DNA of 64,000 nucleotides, taken from NCBI RefSeq assembly GCF_002355275.1, contig NZ_CP023449.1, positions 2,768,001-2,832,000 of the forward strand, in the 5' to 3' direction. How positions within the stretch are numbered: position 1 is the first letter of the stretch; the number at the start of each line of letters is the position of its first letter. Shown one piece after another: positions 1 to 8,409 of the stretch. A program made the translations under genes and the position numbers. This DNA is from Rhizorhabdus dicambivorans. Lineage in GTDB: Bacteria > Pseudomonadota > Alphaproteobacteria > Sphingomonadales > Sphingomonadaceae. The notes beneath the pieces are model-generated. The model ran no database searches. It was given only the letters and a program-made list of their open reading frames with translations, and was not told the origin of the DNA.

Positions 1-1115
1 GATGGCGGCACGACCAGATAGAGCGAAACCGGCGACTTGCCTTCGACCAGATCGGCGATGCGCCAGTCGCAGCGCGATGTCACGGTCGCGACGGTCGGAT
101 CGCGATAGAGACCGAGGAACGACATGGCGGTCGAGAGCACGCCGGAGCGTTCGTTTTCCGACTTGTTCAGCACCTCGCGGGCCGCCGATGCGATAACAGG
201 ATGGACCTTGGGCGCATCCGCCGTACCGAGATGATTGGTGGTCATCATCCGCTTGAGGGTCGCGGTGAACGGACGCTGCGGATCGGAGAGGAAGGATGCA
301 ACGCGCGCCAGCGTCTTCTCTTCCTCGGCATAGAGAATGTGGAGAATCGCGCCGACCAGCAGCGAGTGGCTGGTCTTTTCCCAGTGGCTGCGCCGTTCCA
401 GCGCGCCTTCGGGGTCGACCAGAATGTCGGCGATGTTCTGGACGTCGCGCACCTCATCGGTGCCGCGTCGTACCTCCAGCAGCGGATTGTAGCGCGCGGA
501 GCGAGCGTCGGTCGGGTTGAACAGCAGGCAATGCGAGAAACGCGAGCGCCAGCCTGCGGTCAGTTGCCAGTTTTCGCCCTTGATGTCGTGAACGACCGCC
601 GAACCCGACCAGCCAAGCAGCGTCGGCACGACTAGGCCGACGCCTTTGCCCGAGCGGGTCGGGGCGAATGCCATGATGTGCTCGGGACCGTCATTGCGCA
701 GATAGCGGGGACCGATCCGGCCGAGAAAGACCCCGGCATCCTCGAACAGCTTTGCCGCACGCATGTCCCTGGCTGTCGCCCAGCGCGCAGAGCCGTAGGT
801 GGTGATATTCTTGCGCTGACGGGCGCGCCAGAGTGACCCGAAGATTGCCGCTCCGCAAGCGATCAGGCCGCTCGTGGCCGCAATGCCTCCAGCCTCATCG
901 AAGATTTCCGGCGCATAGGCGTCGAAGGAGAACCACCACGGAAAGATCGACCAGGGATGGTAGATCGGTTTACCGAACGCAACGAACCAGGGCGGGCCGA
1001 GTTCTGGCTGATAGGCCAGCTGTATCGCTGCCCACTGGGTCGCAGTCCAGATACCAGCGCTCACTACTGCGAGCACGACAAGGATTTGGCCAATCAGGAT
1101 TTTTGTCGGTGTCAT
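1..1115 (-). CDS. traG: type IV secretion coupling protein TraG/VirD4, 5' part (runs off window)
   Basis: Inner-membrane ATPase that links the relaxosome to the type IV secretion channel in conjugation. The reading frame is open from the ATG at 1115 to the window edge (371 codons). Residues 1-30 and about 75-95 are hydrophobic membrane segments. A Walker A motif APTRSGKG lies at about 151-158, followed by the family's VHDIKGENW segment. The first ~117 residues closely match the truncated copy at 40,838 (both start MTPTK, then LIGQILVVLAV). The gene is transcribed leftward, so a trb operon would be expected to the left. A GGAGG-like ribosome site precedes the ATG. Very likely a real traG; whether it is intact cannot be seen. 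Confidence 0.9.
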   Translation of the reverse strand, partial: MTPTKILIGQILVVLAVVSAGIWTATQWAAIQLAYQPELGPPWFVAFGKPIYHPWSIFPWWFSFDAYAPEIFDEAGGIAATSGLIACGAAIFGSLWRARQRKNITTYGSARWATARDMRAAKLFEDAGVFLGRIGPRYLRNDGPEHIMAFAPTRSGKGVGLVVPTLLGWSGSAVVHDIKGENWQLTAGWRSRFSHCLLFNPTDARSARYNPLLEVRRGTDEVRDVQNIADILVDPEGALERRSHWEKTSHSLLVGAILHILYAEEEKTLARVASFLSDPQRPFTATLKRMMTTNHLGTADAPKVHPVIASAAREVLNKSENERSGVLSTAMSFLGLYRDPTVATVTSRCDWRIADLVEGKSPVSLYLVVPP

Positions 1116-1271
1116 GAGACCCTCCGCCTGCACTCGACAAGGTGGTGCGGGCGAAGATCAAGATGACGACTTAACGAATTTTTCTACAGTCACTCTCGGG
1201 TGACACAGAGTACCTTTCCAGGGTTCCCTGACAAAGCTGTGTTCGAGCCTAAGAATGAAACTCGTAGCGTT

Positions 1272-2057
1272 TCAGTGCATGTTGCCAAGAGCGCGAGAAA
1301 ACTGCCTTGCGGCTGCCTTCAATTTTTCGGCGGTAGGGCCGTCAACAGCGATATCGAGAAACTGTTCATGGCCCACGACTCCAATTACCGCTGCCACATT
1401 GTCAAAAGCGTCCATTACGGGAGCAGCGATGGCATTGACGCCCCTGACCAATGCGTCTGACAGCGCAGCCACGCCATCAGCCCTGATTTTCGCCGCGAGA
1501 TCGTCAGTCCAGAAAGGTGGTGGTTCAGCCACATCCCTTATCTGCACGGCGCTCTTGTTCGCGGCGAACGCACGACCAGCGGCCGTGTGGTACAATGGCA
1601 ACGTCGATCCGACGCGAACGTTCAGGAACACCGGGCGAGCGCTCTCCTCGAGGCGCATCACGACGGGCCCGTTCTCGGTCCAGATCGACATCATGGCGGT
1701 TTCCCCTGTCGCATCGCGCAGGTCGGCGAGGATAGGGGCGGCGCATGAAATGACATTGAGATTTCGCAACCGTCCAAACGCCAGTGGTATCGTCAACGGA
1801 CCGGGTCTGAAGCGGCCCGTACTTGGGTCTTGCTCGATCAGTTGCGTGCGCATCAAACTCGCCAGATAGCGGTGCATTTTCGCCGGGTGCATGCCTGCGA
1901 TTTTAGCGATTTCCGTCAGGTTAACAGGGCGTTGCGCTTCAACGAAAGCATTCAAAATCGCGCCAGCAACTTCCACCGACTGCACGCCGCCGCAGTCTCG
2001 GCTTGAAGGGCTTTGTTCGTCCTCGTCCATGCGGCTTTCTCGCTCAGTCCCTTTCAT
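1272..2057 (-). CDS. dsmR2: IclR-family transcriptional regulator (dsmR2 position)
   Basis: 261 residues with the usual IclR layout. An N-terminal winged helix (about 25-90, with VEVAGAILNAF and MHPAKMHRYLASL) is followed by an effector-binding domain (about 105-255, with LPLYHTAAGRAFAA). It is divergent from the catabolic genes across a 122-base gap full of TTACG/CGTAA repeats, the normal arrangement for an IclR regulator of an aromatic operon. By position it corresponds to R2 of the published order dsmR1DABCEFGR2 as I remember it. The ATG at 2030 is an alternative start. The effector is unknown; a chlorosalicylate or gentisate intermediate is a guess. Confidence 0.85.
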   Translation of the reverse strand: MKGTERESRMDEDEQSPSSRDCGGVQSVEVAGAILNAFVEAQRPVNLTEIAKIAGMHPAKMHRYLASLMRTQLIEQDPSTGRFRPGPLTIPLAFGRLRNLNVISCAAPILADLRDATGETAMMSIWTENGPVVMRLEESARPVFLNVRVGSTLPLYHTAAGRAFAANKSAVQIRDVAEPPPFWTDDLAAKIRADGVAALSDALVRGVNAIAAPVMDAFDNVAAVIGVVGHEQFLDIAVDGPTAEKLKAAARQFSRALGNMH

Positions 2058-2109
2058 TTGTCGAGGTCAGAAGGTTACGGCCTGCATAAATTTTATTGCC
2101 TGCCGTAAA

Positions 2110-2137
2110 TTACGATTTGCGTAAATAATAACGTTAT
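2110..2137. promoter_or_regulatory. probable IclR operator cluster in divergent promoter
   Basis: The AT-rich gap between the IclR gene and the catabolic operon holds the inverted repeat TTACG-N5-CGTAA (2110-2124). It is followed by the palindrome ATAACGTTAT (2128-2137) and another TGCGTAA at about 2137-2143. A related TGCCGTAAA precedes it at 2101. IclR proteins bind short palindromes of this kind in divergent promoters. The assignment is from sequence symmetry and position only. Confidence 0.55.
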
Positions 2138-2179
2138 GCGTAAAAGCGAGTCGTAATCCGTTAGGGCGAGCGATGTGAC

Positions 2180-3241
2180 GTGATGGAAAACTGGACTTAC
2201 GATGCGCTGGAAAGCCGGGCGTGCTTTGGCGCTGGGGTGGCTGGTCAGGCAGCTGATGAATTGATCAAGCTCGGCGCGAAGCGCGTCATGGTGATCGCAA
2301 GCGGTGGTGCGTTACGGCGACACGCTTCGGTCGTGGGGGCGCTTGGAAGTCTTCACGCGAGCACCTTCGATGGCGTTCTTCCCCATTGTCCGATCGAGAC
2401 AGTCGAGGCGGCAGCTAGCCAATTGAAAGCTGTCGAGGCGGACTCGCTGCTGACTATCGGTGGTGGCTCGGCAATTGGTGTGGCCAAGAATCTACGGCTG
2501 CAGTTTGGCGTAAGCAGCGTGGTCATTTCGACCACCTACTCAGGCGCGGAGATGACGCCGATTTATGGGGCCAAGAGCAAAGGGGAGAAACGTACCGGCC
2601 GGGATCCCAAGGCAAAGCCGCAGGTGGTGATCTACGATCCCCTGCTGACGCTATCTCTTCCGCATGTAGAAACTGTCTCTACCGGTATGAACGGTCTCGC
2701 TCACTGTGTCGAAGCGTTCTATCCGAAGGCGCCACATCCATTCGCTGCGGCGCTGGCGACCGCCGGCATAGAAGCCTTTTTCGACGGCCTGCCGCGCAGC
2801 GTGGATGCGCCGGCAGATATCGGCGGTCGGACACGTGCACTTGAAGGCGGCTTTTATGGCGGCCTGCTCGTCCAGCAAGTCGGCATCGGGCTCCATCACA
2901 AGATCTGCCACATCCTGGGCGGCCGCCATGATATTCCGCACGGCGTCTCCAACAGCGTCGTGTTGCCGCATGTGGCGCAGTTCAACAAGCAGGCGATCCT
3001 CGACGCTGCCCCGCATCTCATCGAGCGGTTTAGCGGGTGGCCGGGCAAGGCGATTCAGAACCTCGCGCACCGTATCGGCGCGCCATCCGATCTTCGATCG
3101 CTCGGCCTGACACGTGAAGCGCTGCCAGCGCTCGCCGAAGAGACTGTAGCTGGCTCGGTCTACAATCCGCGCCCCTACGATGTCGCCGATATCCTCGAGA
3201 TCCTGGAAGCCGCCTGGGAAGGGCGCGCTGTCGAAGGCTGA
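2180..3241 (+). CDS. dsmG: maleylacetate reductase-like iron-dependent alcohol dehydrogenase (DsmG)
   Basis: 353 residues, group III Fe-ADH fold. The N-terminal NAD(P)-binding half has TIGGGSAIGVAK (about 94-105). The C-terminal metal-binding half has NGLAHCVEAFY and a GLHHKICHILGG segment with the conserved histidines. Maleylacetate reductases reduce maleylacetate to 3-oxoadipate and can reductively remove chlorine at C2. Here it sits in a gentisate-type rather than an intradiol cluster, so its substrate is uncertain; a chlorinated ring-opening product is plausible. It is first gene of a rightward operon. GTG at 2180 or ATG at 2183 can start it. The symbol follows the gene order of the published dsm cluster. 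Confidence 0.82.
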   Translation: MMENWTYDALESRACFGAGVAGQAADELIKLGAKRVMVIASGGALRRHASVVGALGSLHASTFDGVLPHCPIETVEAAASQLKAVEADSLLTIGGGSAIGVAKNLRLQFGVSSVVISTTYSGAEMTPIYGAKSKGEKRTGRDPKAKPQVVIYDPLLTLSLPHVETVSTGMNGLAHCVEAFYPKAPHPFAAALATAGIEAFFDGLPRSVDAPADIGGRTRALEGGFYGGLLVQQVGIGLHHKICHILGGRHDIPHGVSNSVVLPHVAQFNKQAILDAAPHLIERFSGWPGKAIQNLAHRIGAPSDLRSLGLTREALPALAEETVAGSVYNPRPYDVADILEILEAAWEGRAVEG

Positions 3242-3294
3242 TTTTTCAAACGGCACAGCGATCCAAAGATGGTCGCGCGCAAGGAGGGATGGGA

Positions 3295-4641
3295 ATGGCT
3301 ACTGTTGAAATATCTCGATTAATCGATGAACGGAAGGTCAGCGGCCTTCAATGGCGGGCAATAGGCTTTTGCGGCCTGGTCGCCCTGCTCGACGGCTTCG
3401 ACACCCAATCCGTCGCCTTTGCTGCGCCGGCGATCGCAAAGGACTGGGGCATCAATGTCGCCTCGTTCGGTCCTGGATTTGCCGCAGGTCTCGCCGGTCT
3501 CACCGTCGCTGCGCTTTCGCTTGGCGTGGTCGGCGATCGGGTTGGGCGCAAACGCATCATCATCGTGTCGCTCGCCATGATGGGAATCTTCTCGCTCCTG
3601 TGCGCAAGGGCAGGATCGCTGCCACAGCTTGCGATCGCACGCTTCTTTGTTGGGCTGGGGCTGGGCGGCGCGATGCCGAACATCATCGCCTTGACGGCGG
3701 AATATTCGCCTGCCCGCATTCGCTCCACGCTCATCACCTGCATGTGCATCGGCATCCCAATGGGCGCAGTGATCGGCGGTGCTGCCTCATCGCCGCTCAT
3801 TAGCGCCTTTGGCTGGCAGTCATTGTTCATAGTCGGCGGTATCCTGCCGCTTGCGCTGATCCCGCTGATCATGATTGGCATGCCGGAATCGGTCCGGTAT
3901 CTCGTCAGCGTCGAGCGCCACAAAGCCAAGGTTCGTTCGATCATTGCCCGGATCGCTCCTGACCTTCCATCCGACGTCATCGTCACGCGCCAGAACGCTG
4001 ACGTCGCAGCGCGTGGTTCGATCGCGCAGCTGTTTTCCGATCGCCGGGCGGCCACGACGCTGACGCTGTGGTTCGTGTTCTTCTGCAACCTGCTGGTGAT
4101 GTATCTGCTCATCAACTGGTTGCCGATCGTTCTCACGACGGCAGGCATTCCGCACACGCAGGCGATCTTCGGCACCGTTCTGTTCAATCTTGGCGGTGCG
4201 ATCGGCGGCTATTTCATCGCACGCAGCCTCGACAAGCGGCAAAGCGACAATGCCCTCCGTTTCGCATTCTTCGGCGCCGCCGTGTTCATAGCACTGCTCG
4301 GTTTCGCCATGACGGACGTTCGTTTGGCGCTGGCGCTGACCTTCCTGTCAGGCTTCTGCGGGATGGGCGCTCTGTTCGGCATGAACGCGCTAACCGCAAG
4401 CTACTACGAGACCGAAATCCGCTCGACCGGCGTGGGTTGGGCGCATGGCATCGGCCGCATCGGGTCGATCATCGGTCCCGTCGTCGGCGGCGCACTGATC
4501 GGGATGGGCGCTGAAACCCAGACCATCCTGCTGATCGCCGCTGTCCCCATGCTCGCCTGCGTCGCTGGTCTGCTGATGCTGACCCGTATCGGCGCGCGGC
4601 AGGCCGACTTTTCACCCTCCAAACTGACAGGAGCGCATTGA
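3295..4641 (+). CDS. dsmF: MFS aromatic-acid importer, AAHS family (DsmF)
   Basis: 448 residues with 12 predicted membrane segments. The AAHS signature DGFDTQSVAFAAPAI lies in TM1, GVVGDRVGRKR in the TM2-3 loop, and RFFVGLGLGGAMPN in TM4. Family members (PcaK, BenK, GenK) import benzoate, gentisate or protocatechuate with protons, so this is probably the uptake system for the substrate of the cluster. An AAGGAGG site at 3281-3287 decides for the ATG at 3295 over the ATG at 3289, which would leave almost no spacing. The stop codon overlaps the next start by one base (TGATG). The salicylate-type substrate is inferred from context. Confidence 0.85.
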   Translation: MATVEISRLIDERKVSGLQWRAIGFCGLVALLDGFDTQSVAFAAPAIAKDWGINVASFGPGFAAGLAGLTVAALSLGVVGDRVGRKRIIIVSLAMMGIFSLLCARAGSLPQLAIARFFVGLGLGGAMPNIIALTAEYSPARIRSTLITCMCIGIPMGAVIGGAASSPLISAFGWQSLFIVGGILPLALIPLIMIGMPESVRYLVSVERHKAKVRSIIARIAPDLPSDVIVTRQNADVAARGSIAQLFSDRRAATTLTLWFVFFCNLLVMYLLINWLPIVLTTAGIPHTQAIFGTVLFNLGGAIGGYFIARSLDKRQSDNALRFAFFGAAVFIALLGFAMTDVRLALALTFLSGFCGMGALFGMNALTASYYETEIRSTGVGWAHGIGRIGSIIGPVVGGALIGMGAETQTILLIAAVPMLACVAGLLMLTRIGARQADFSPSKLTGAH

Positions 4642-5543
4642 TGTCCCAATACACCCACGAGCCGGCGCGCGTTGCGACGGCCCTCATCGAAGGCTCCGAC
4701 CAGCTCTATCCCGTTCGTCGAATCTTTTGCGTGGGCCGTAATTATGCGGCTCATGCGCGGGAAATGGGCCGCGACCCCGATGCCGAGCCCCCGTTCTTCT
4801 TCACGAAGTTCCCCGAAACCATCGTGCCTAGCGGCAGCGAGATCGCATATCCGCCGGGCACCTCCAACTATCACTACGAAATGGAGCTGGTCGTCGCGCT
4901 GTCGGGGCCGCTGCACAATGCGGGGCTGGACGATATTCCCGGTGCCGTGTTCGGCTACTGCACCGGCCTCGACATGACCCGCCGCGACCTGCAGCTCGCA
5001 GCGCGCGAGACTGGCCGTCCGTGGGATCTCGGCAAGAATTTCGATGAGTCCGCCGTGCTCGGCAAGATCGTGCCGATGGGCGACACGCTCTTCACTGAAG
5101 GCGCCATCACGCTGAGCGTCGGCGACGATGCCAAGCAGAGCAGTGACATCTCGTCGATGATCTGGTCGGTCGCCGAAATCCTCGTCGAGCTTTCGAAATA
5201 TTACGACCTTGGCGAAGGCGACCTCATTTTCACCGGCACGCCCGAAAAGGCGACGAACTATCGATCGGGCGATGAACTCGCTGTCGAATACCTTGCCGCT
5301 TACCATCTGCCCAGGAATGTGCGCCTTGGCATGCAGGGCTCCTATTACAAGCAGCTGTCCGACGACCGCATCAATGACATTTCGGTGCCCGGCGGCAATC
5401 GCGGCGAAGCGGCCTCGATCGGCCCGATGATCAGCTTCCCGCTGGGGAAGGTCTTGGTCGCATTCAAATATCAAGGTGAGGTGATGGCGCGGAACCGGCC
5501 GAAGGGCGACCGGATCTGGCTGCAGACTGTCAACAAGCTCTGA
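4641..5543 (+). CDS. dsmE: FAH-family hydrolase, probable fumarylpyruvate hydrolase (DsmE)
   Basis: 300 residues. Residues 1-~225 are a fumarylacetoacetase-family domain: GRNYAAHA, the metal-binding YEMELVV, GYCTGLDMTRRDLQ and FTGTPEKA. The family splits C-C bonds of acylpyruvates, and in gentisate pathways converts fumarylpyruvate to fumarate and pyruvate. Typical bacterial fumarylpyruvate hydrolases stop near residue 230. This one carries about 70 extra C-terminal residues after SGDELAVEYL that I do not recognise. The start overlaps the stop of the importer gene and is preceded by AGGAG. No maleylpyruvate isomerase gene is next to it. Confidence 0.82.
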   Translation: MSQYTHEPARVATALIEGSDQLYPVRRIFCVGRNYAAHAREMGRDPDAEPPFFFTKFPETIVPSGSEIAYPPGTSNYHYEMELVVALSGPLHNAGLDDIPGAVFGYCTGLDMTRRDLQLAARETGRPWDLGKNFDESAVLGKIVPMGDTLFTEGAITLSVGDDAKQSSDISSMIWSVAEILVELSKYYDLGEGDLIFTGTPEKATNYRSGDELAVEYLAAYHLPRNVRLGMQGSYYKQLSDDRINDISVPGGNRGEAASIGPMISFPLGKVLVAFKYQGEVMARNRPKGDRIWLQTVNKL

Positions 5544-5557
5544 GGAAAGGACCGAGG

Positions 5558-6754
5558 GTGCAAGAGAATGTTGTCATTGTCGGGGGTGGGCAAGCGGCCG
5601 CACAAGCGGTGACGAACCTGCGAAGCGATGGCTTCGAAGGTTCGATCACCCTCGTGTCCGACGAAGCCTATCATCCCTATCAGCGTCCGCCGCTGAGCAA
5701 GAAGATGCTGGCGGGTGAAGTAGCGGCTGATCGCCTGCTACTGAAGCCGCCACGCTTCTACGAACAGAATGGCGTCGACGTCCGCCTGAACACGCGCGCC
5801 ACGGCGATCGATCGCGAAAACCATATGGTCGTGCTTGCCGACGCGCCCGCCATCCCGTTTGGGAAGCTGCTGCTGGCGACCGGATCGCGTCCGCGACCGA
5901 TCCCGGTGTCTGGCGCTGACTTACCTGGCATATTCTATCTGCGTTCGCTAGCCGACGTCTCTGCGCTGCGGCCTGAACTGAGCGCCGGTAGCAAGCTCGT
6001 TATAGTGGGCGGGGGATATATCGGCCTCGAAGTTGCGGCCATTGCCCGCTCGCTCGGCGTCGAAGTCCATCTGGTCGAGGCGGCCTCCCGGCTGCTCGCC
6101 CGTGTGGCAAGCCCGGCAATCTCTGACTTCTATCTGGAAACCCATCGCGCTCGCGGCGTCGAGATTGCTCTCGACATGGCTGTGCATGGATTCTGGGGCA
6201 CTGGACGCGTTGAAGGTGTCCAGCTCGGTGACGAACGAACGGTGCCCGCCGATCTCGTTCTCGTCTGCATCGGAGCAATCCCGAACAGCGAGCTGGCCCA
6301 AGAGGCTGGATTGACTGTCGAGGGCGGCATCCTCGTCGACGATCATGCCCGCACGTCTGATCCCGACATCTACGCCGTCGGCGACTGCGCTGCACATCGC
6401 TCGCCGATTTATGGCAGCGTCATCCGCCTCGAATCCGTGCACAACGCGATCGAGCAAGCCAAGGCCGCATCTGCCGGCATGACGGGCAAGCACCGCCCCT
6501 ATCATACGACACCGTGGTTCTGGTCGGACCAGTATGAGTTCAAGCTCCAGAGCGCTGGTCTGCTGATCGGCGCCGAACGATCCGAGGTCATCGGTTCGCT
6601 GGCCAGCGGCAGTTTCAGCGTTCGCCACTTCATTGGTGATGCGCTGCGTGCGGTCGAATGCGTCAACGATCCGGCGACCTTCATGACATCGCGCGCCGCG
6701 CTGAACGAGGCGCTGGTCTGCACCGGCGCGACAGCCCCCACTTTCACGGAGTAA
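5558..6754 (+). CDS. dsmC: FAD-dependent ferredoxin reductase of P450 system (DsmC)
   Basis: 398 residues, putidaredoxin-reductase type. It has an N-terminal FAD Rossmann motif VGGGQAAAQA, an internal NAD(P)H motif VGGGYIGLEVAA (about 150-161), the FAD-closing YAVGDCA (about 271-277), and a C-terminal reductase domain with TPWFWSDQY. It passes electrons from NAD(P)H to the ferredoxin encoded directly downstream. The start is GTG at 5558, with GAGGAAAGG upstream. Only 5 bases separate it from the ferredoxin gene, so the two are surely co-translated. The symbol is from position in the dsm order. Confidence 0.9.
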   Translation: MQENVVIVGGGQAAAQAVTNLRSDGFEGSITLVSDEAYHPYQRPPLSKKMLAGEVAADRLLLKPPRFYEQNGVDVRLNTRATAIDRENHMVVLADAPAIPFGKLLLATGSRPRPIPVSGADLPGIFYLRSLADVSALRPELSAGSKLVIVGGGYIGLEVAAIARSLGVEVHLVEAASRLLARVASPAISDFYLETHRARGVEIALDMAVHGFWGTGRVEGVQLGDERTVPADLVLVCIGAIPNSELAQEAGLTVEGGILVDDHARTSDPDIYAVGDCAAHRSPIYGSVIRLESVHNAIEQAKAASAGMTGKHRPYHTTPWFWSDQYEFKLQSAGLLIGAERSEVIGSLASGSFSVRHFIGDALRAVECVNDPATFMTSRAALNEALVCTGATAPTFTE

Positions 6755-6759
6755 CTACA

Positions 6760-7080
6760 GTGACGAAAGTAACTTTTGTCGAGTCCGACGGAAATGTTCA
6801 TGAGCTTGAGGTCGAGAATGGCCTCACCCTCATGGAAGCCGCCGTCGACAATATGATCCCCGGCATCGATGCGGAATGCGGAGGTGCCTGCGCCTGCGCG
6901 ACCTGCCACGTCTATGTCGATGCGGGATGGGCAAACAAGATCGGCGAGATCGGTCAGTCCGAGACGATCATGCTAGAACATGCCGCCCATCGCAAGGGCA
7001 ACAGCCGGCTGAGCTGCCAGATCGTCATCTCCGACGCGCTCGACGGCCTGCGGGTGACCATCCCCGAAAGCCAGTTCTGA
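6760..7080 (+). CDS. dsmB: adrenodoxin-type [2Fe-2S] ferredoxin (DsmB)
   Basis: 106 residues from a GTG start. The cluster ligands are in the adrenodoxin/putidaredoxin spacing: CGGACACATC supplies C-x5-C-x2-C, and the fourth cysteine is in RLSCQIV near the C terminus. It carries single electrons from the upstream reductase to the downstream P450, a class I bacterial P450 chain. An upstream in-frame ATG would give an N-terminal extension overlapping the reductase gene. The GTG is preferred because the sequence then begins as family members do (MTKVTFVE). Confidence 0.92.
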   Translation: MTKVTFVESDGNVHELEVENGLTLMEAAVDNMIPGIDAECGGACACATCHVYVDAGWANKIGEIGQSETIMLEHAAHRKGNSRLSCQIVISDALDGLRVTIPESQF

Positions 7081-7118
7081 CACCCGATCTCACATGCCCT
7101 CAACGCGGACGATTTCCC

Positions 7119-8372
7119 ATGGCCAACAATGACAAACTGACCACATCGGTGCAGACGGCGGTCCCCGCCGATGCGAAGAGCATCAACATATTTGCCCTGC
7201 CCGATAGTTATTTCGCGGACCCGACGCCGTGGTTCAAGAAGCTGAGGGACGAAGACCCGATCCATCAGAATGCCGATGGCAGCCTGCTGCTGACGCGCTA
7301 TGGCGACGTGAAGGCACTCTGGCGCGACCTGACCGGCCTTGTCGACAAGCGCGAGCAGTTCGAGCGCCGCTTCGGCAATGGTCCGGTGTTCCAGCATCAT
7401 ACGTCCGGTATGCTGTTCCGCGATCCGCCGGCTCATGACCGCCTGCGCCACATCGTGAACCCGTTCTTCACGCAATCTTCTATCGAACGCCTGTCAGCTT
7501 ATATCGACACCCGCGTTGACGAACTGCTGGCCAATGCCACCGAGATGCGAGAGCTGGATTTCGTCAAGGATTTCGCCTTCGGCCTGCCGATCTCGGTGAT
7601 CTGCCGTATTTTGGGAGTGCCGAACGAGGATGGCTACTACCTCCACACATTGGGGGCGAAGATCCTTTTCGTACTCAACCCCCATGTGTCGCAGGACGAT
7701 ATCGATGCGGGCCATGCCGCGACGACGCAGTTCATGGACTACCTGCGGCCGTTCATCCATTTAGCACGCGCCCGTCCCGACCTCGATCCGACCGACAACA
7801 TCATCTCGGCCATGGTGTATGCCGAGAAGCAGGGTGACGAAATCTCGGAAGACGAGATCCTGCATATGTGCATCCTCATGCTCAATGGTGGGCATGAAAC
7901 GACGACCAACCTCATGGGCGTTGGCCTCAACGGGCTGCTCGATCATCCCGATCAGATCAGCCGATGGCGCGATCAACCCGAACTGCTTCCCTTCGCGATC
8001 GAGGAACTGATCCGTTTCGTCTCTCCTTTGCAGTTGCAGGGCCGCCGCACGACCCGCGAGGTGAAGGTGCCCAGCGGCGTAATCCCCGCCGACACCGAGG
8101 TCGTCATCAGCCCGGCCGCGGCGAACCGGGACGAACGTGTTTTCGACAATCCCGATGGGCTGGATATTGGCCGTAAGCCAAATGCACATCTGGCATTCGG
8201 CGCGGGTATCCACGTCTGCATCGGCCGCCCCCTGGCGCGCCTGGAGGCCAGCATCGCCCTGCCAAAAATTCTCAAGCACTTCTCGCGCATCGAACGCAGT
8301 GGGACGCCCGAGTTCAACCGCAACGCCCGTTTTCGCGGCCTCGCGCGACTGCCGGTTCGGCTCGAACCCTGA
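7119..8372 (+). CDS. dsmA: cytochrome P450 monooxygenase, probable salicylate 5-hydroxylase component (DsmA)
   Basis: 417 residues. Bacterial class I P450 with the I-helix oxygen-activation motif NGGHETTTN, an ExxR in the K helix (EELIR), and the heme loop FGAGIHVCIG with the axial cysteine at about 367. With its reductase and ferredoxin it forms a complete three-component system. I recall that DsmABC of Rhizorhabdus dicambivorans hydroxylates 3,6-dichlorosalicylate at C-5 to 3,6-dichlorogentisate. The gentisate dioxygenase just downstream fits this. Function is assigned from gene order and context, not from a sequence comparison. Confidence 0.87.
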   Translation: MANNDKLTTSVQTAVPADAKSINIFALPDSYFADPTPWFKKLRDEDPIHQNADGSLLLTRYGDVKALWRDLTGLVDKREQFERRFGNGPVFQHHTSGMLFRDPPAHDRLRHIVNPFFTQSSIERLSAYIDTRVDELLANATEMRELDFVKDFAFGLPISVICRILGVPNEDGYYLHTLGAKILFVLNPHVSQDDIDAGHAATTQFMDYLRPFIHLARARPDLDPTDNIISAMVYAEKQGDEISEDEILHMCILMLNGGHETTTNLMGVGLNGLLDHPDQISRWRDQPELLPFAIEELIRFVSPLQLQGRRTTREVKVPSGVIPADTEVVISPAAANRDERVFDNPDGLDIGRKPNAHLAFGAGIHVCIGRPLARLEASIALPKILKHFSRIERSGTPEFNRNARFRGLARLPVRLEP

Positions 8373-8409
8373 ACGCGCTGCCGTTTCCACCATATTGAGG
8401 AACCACAAC

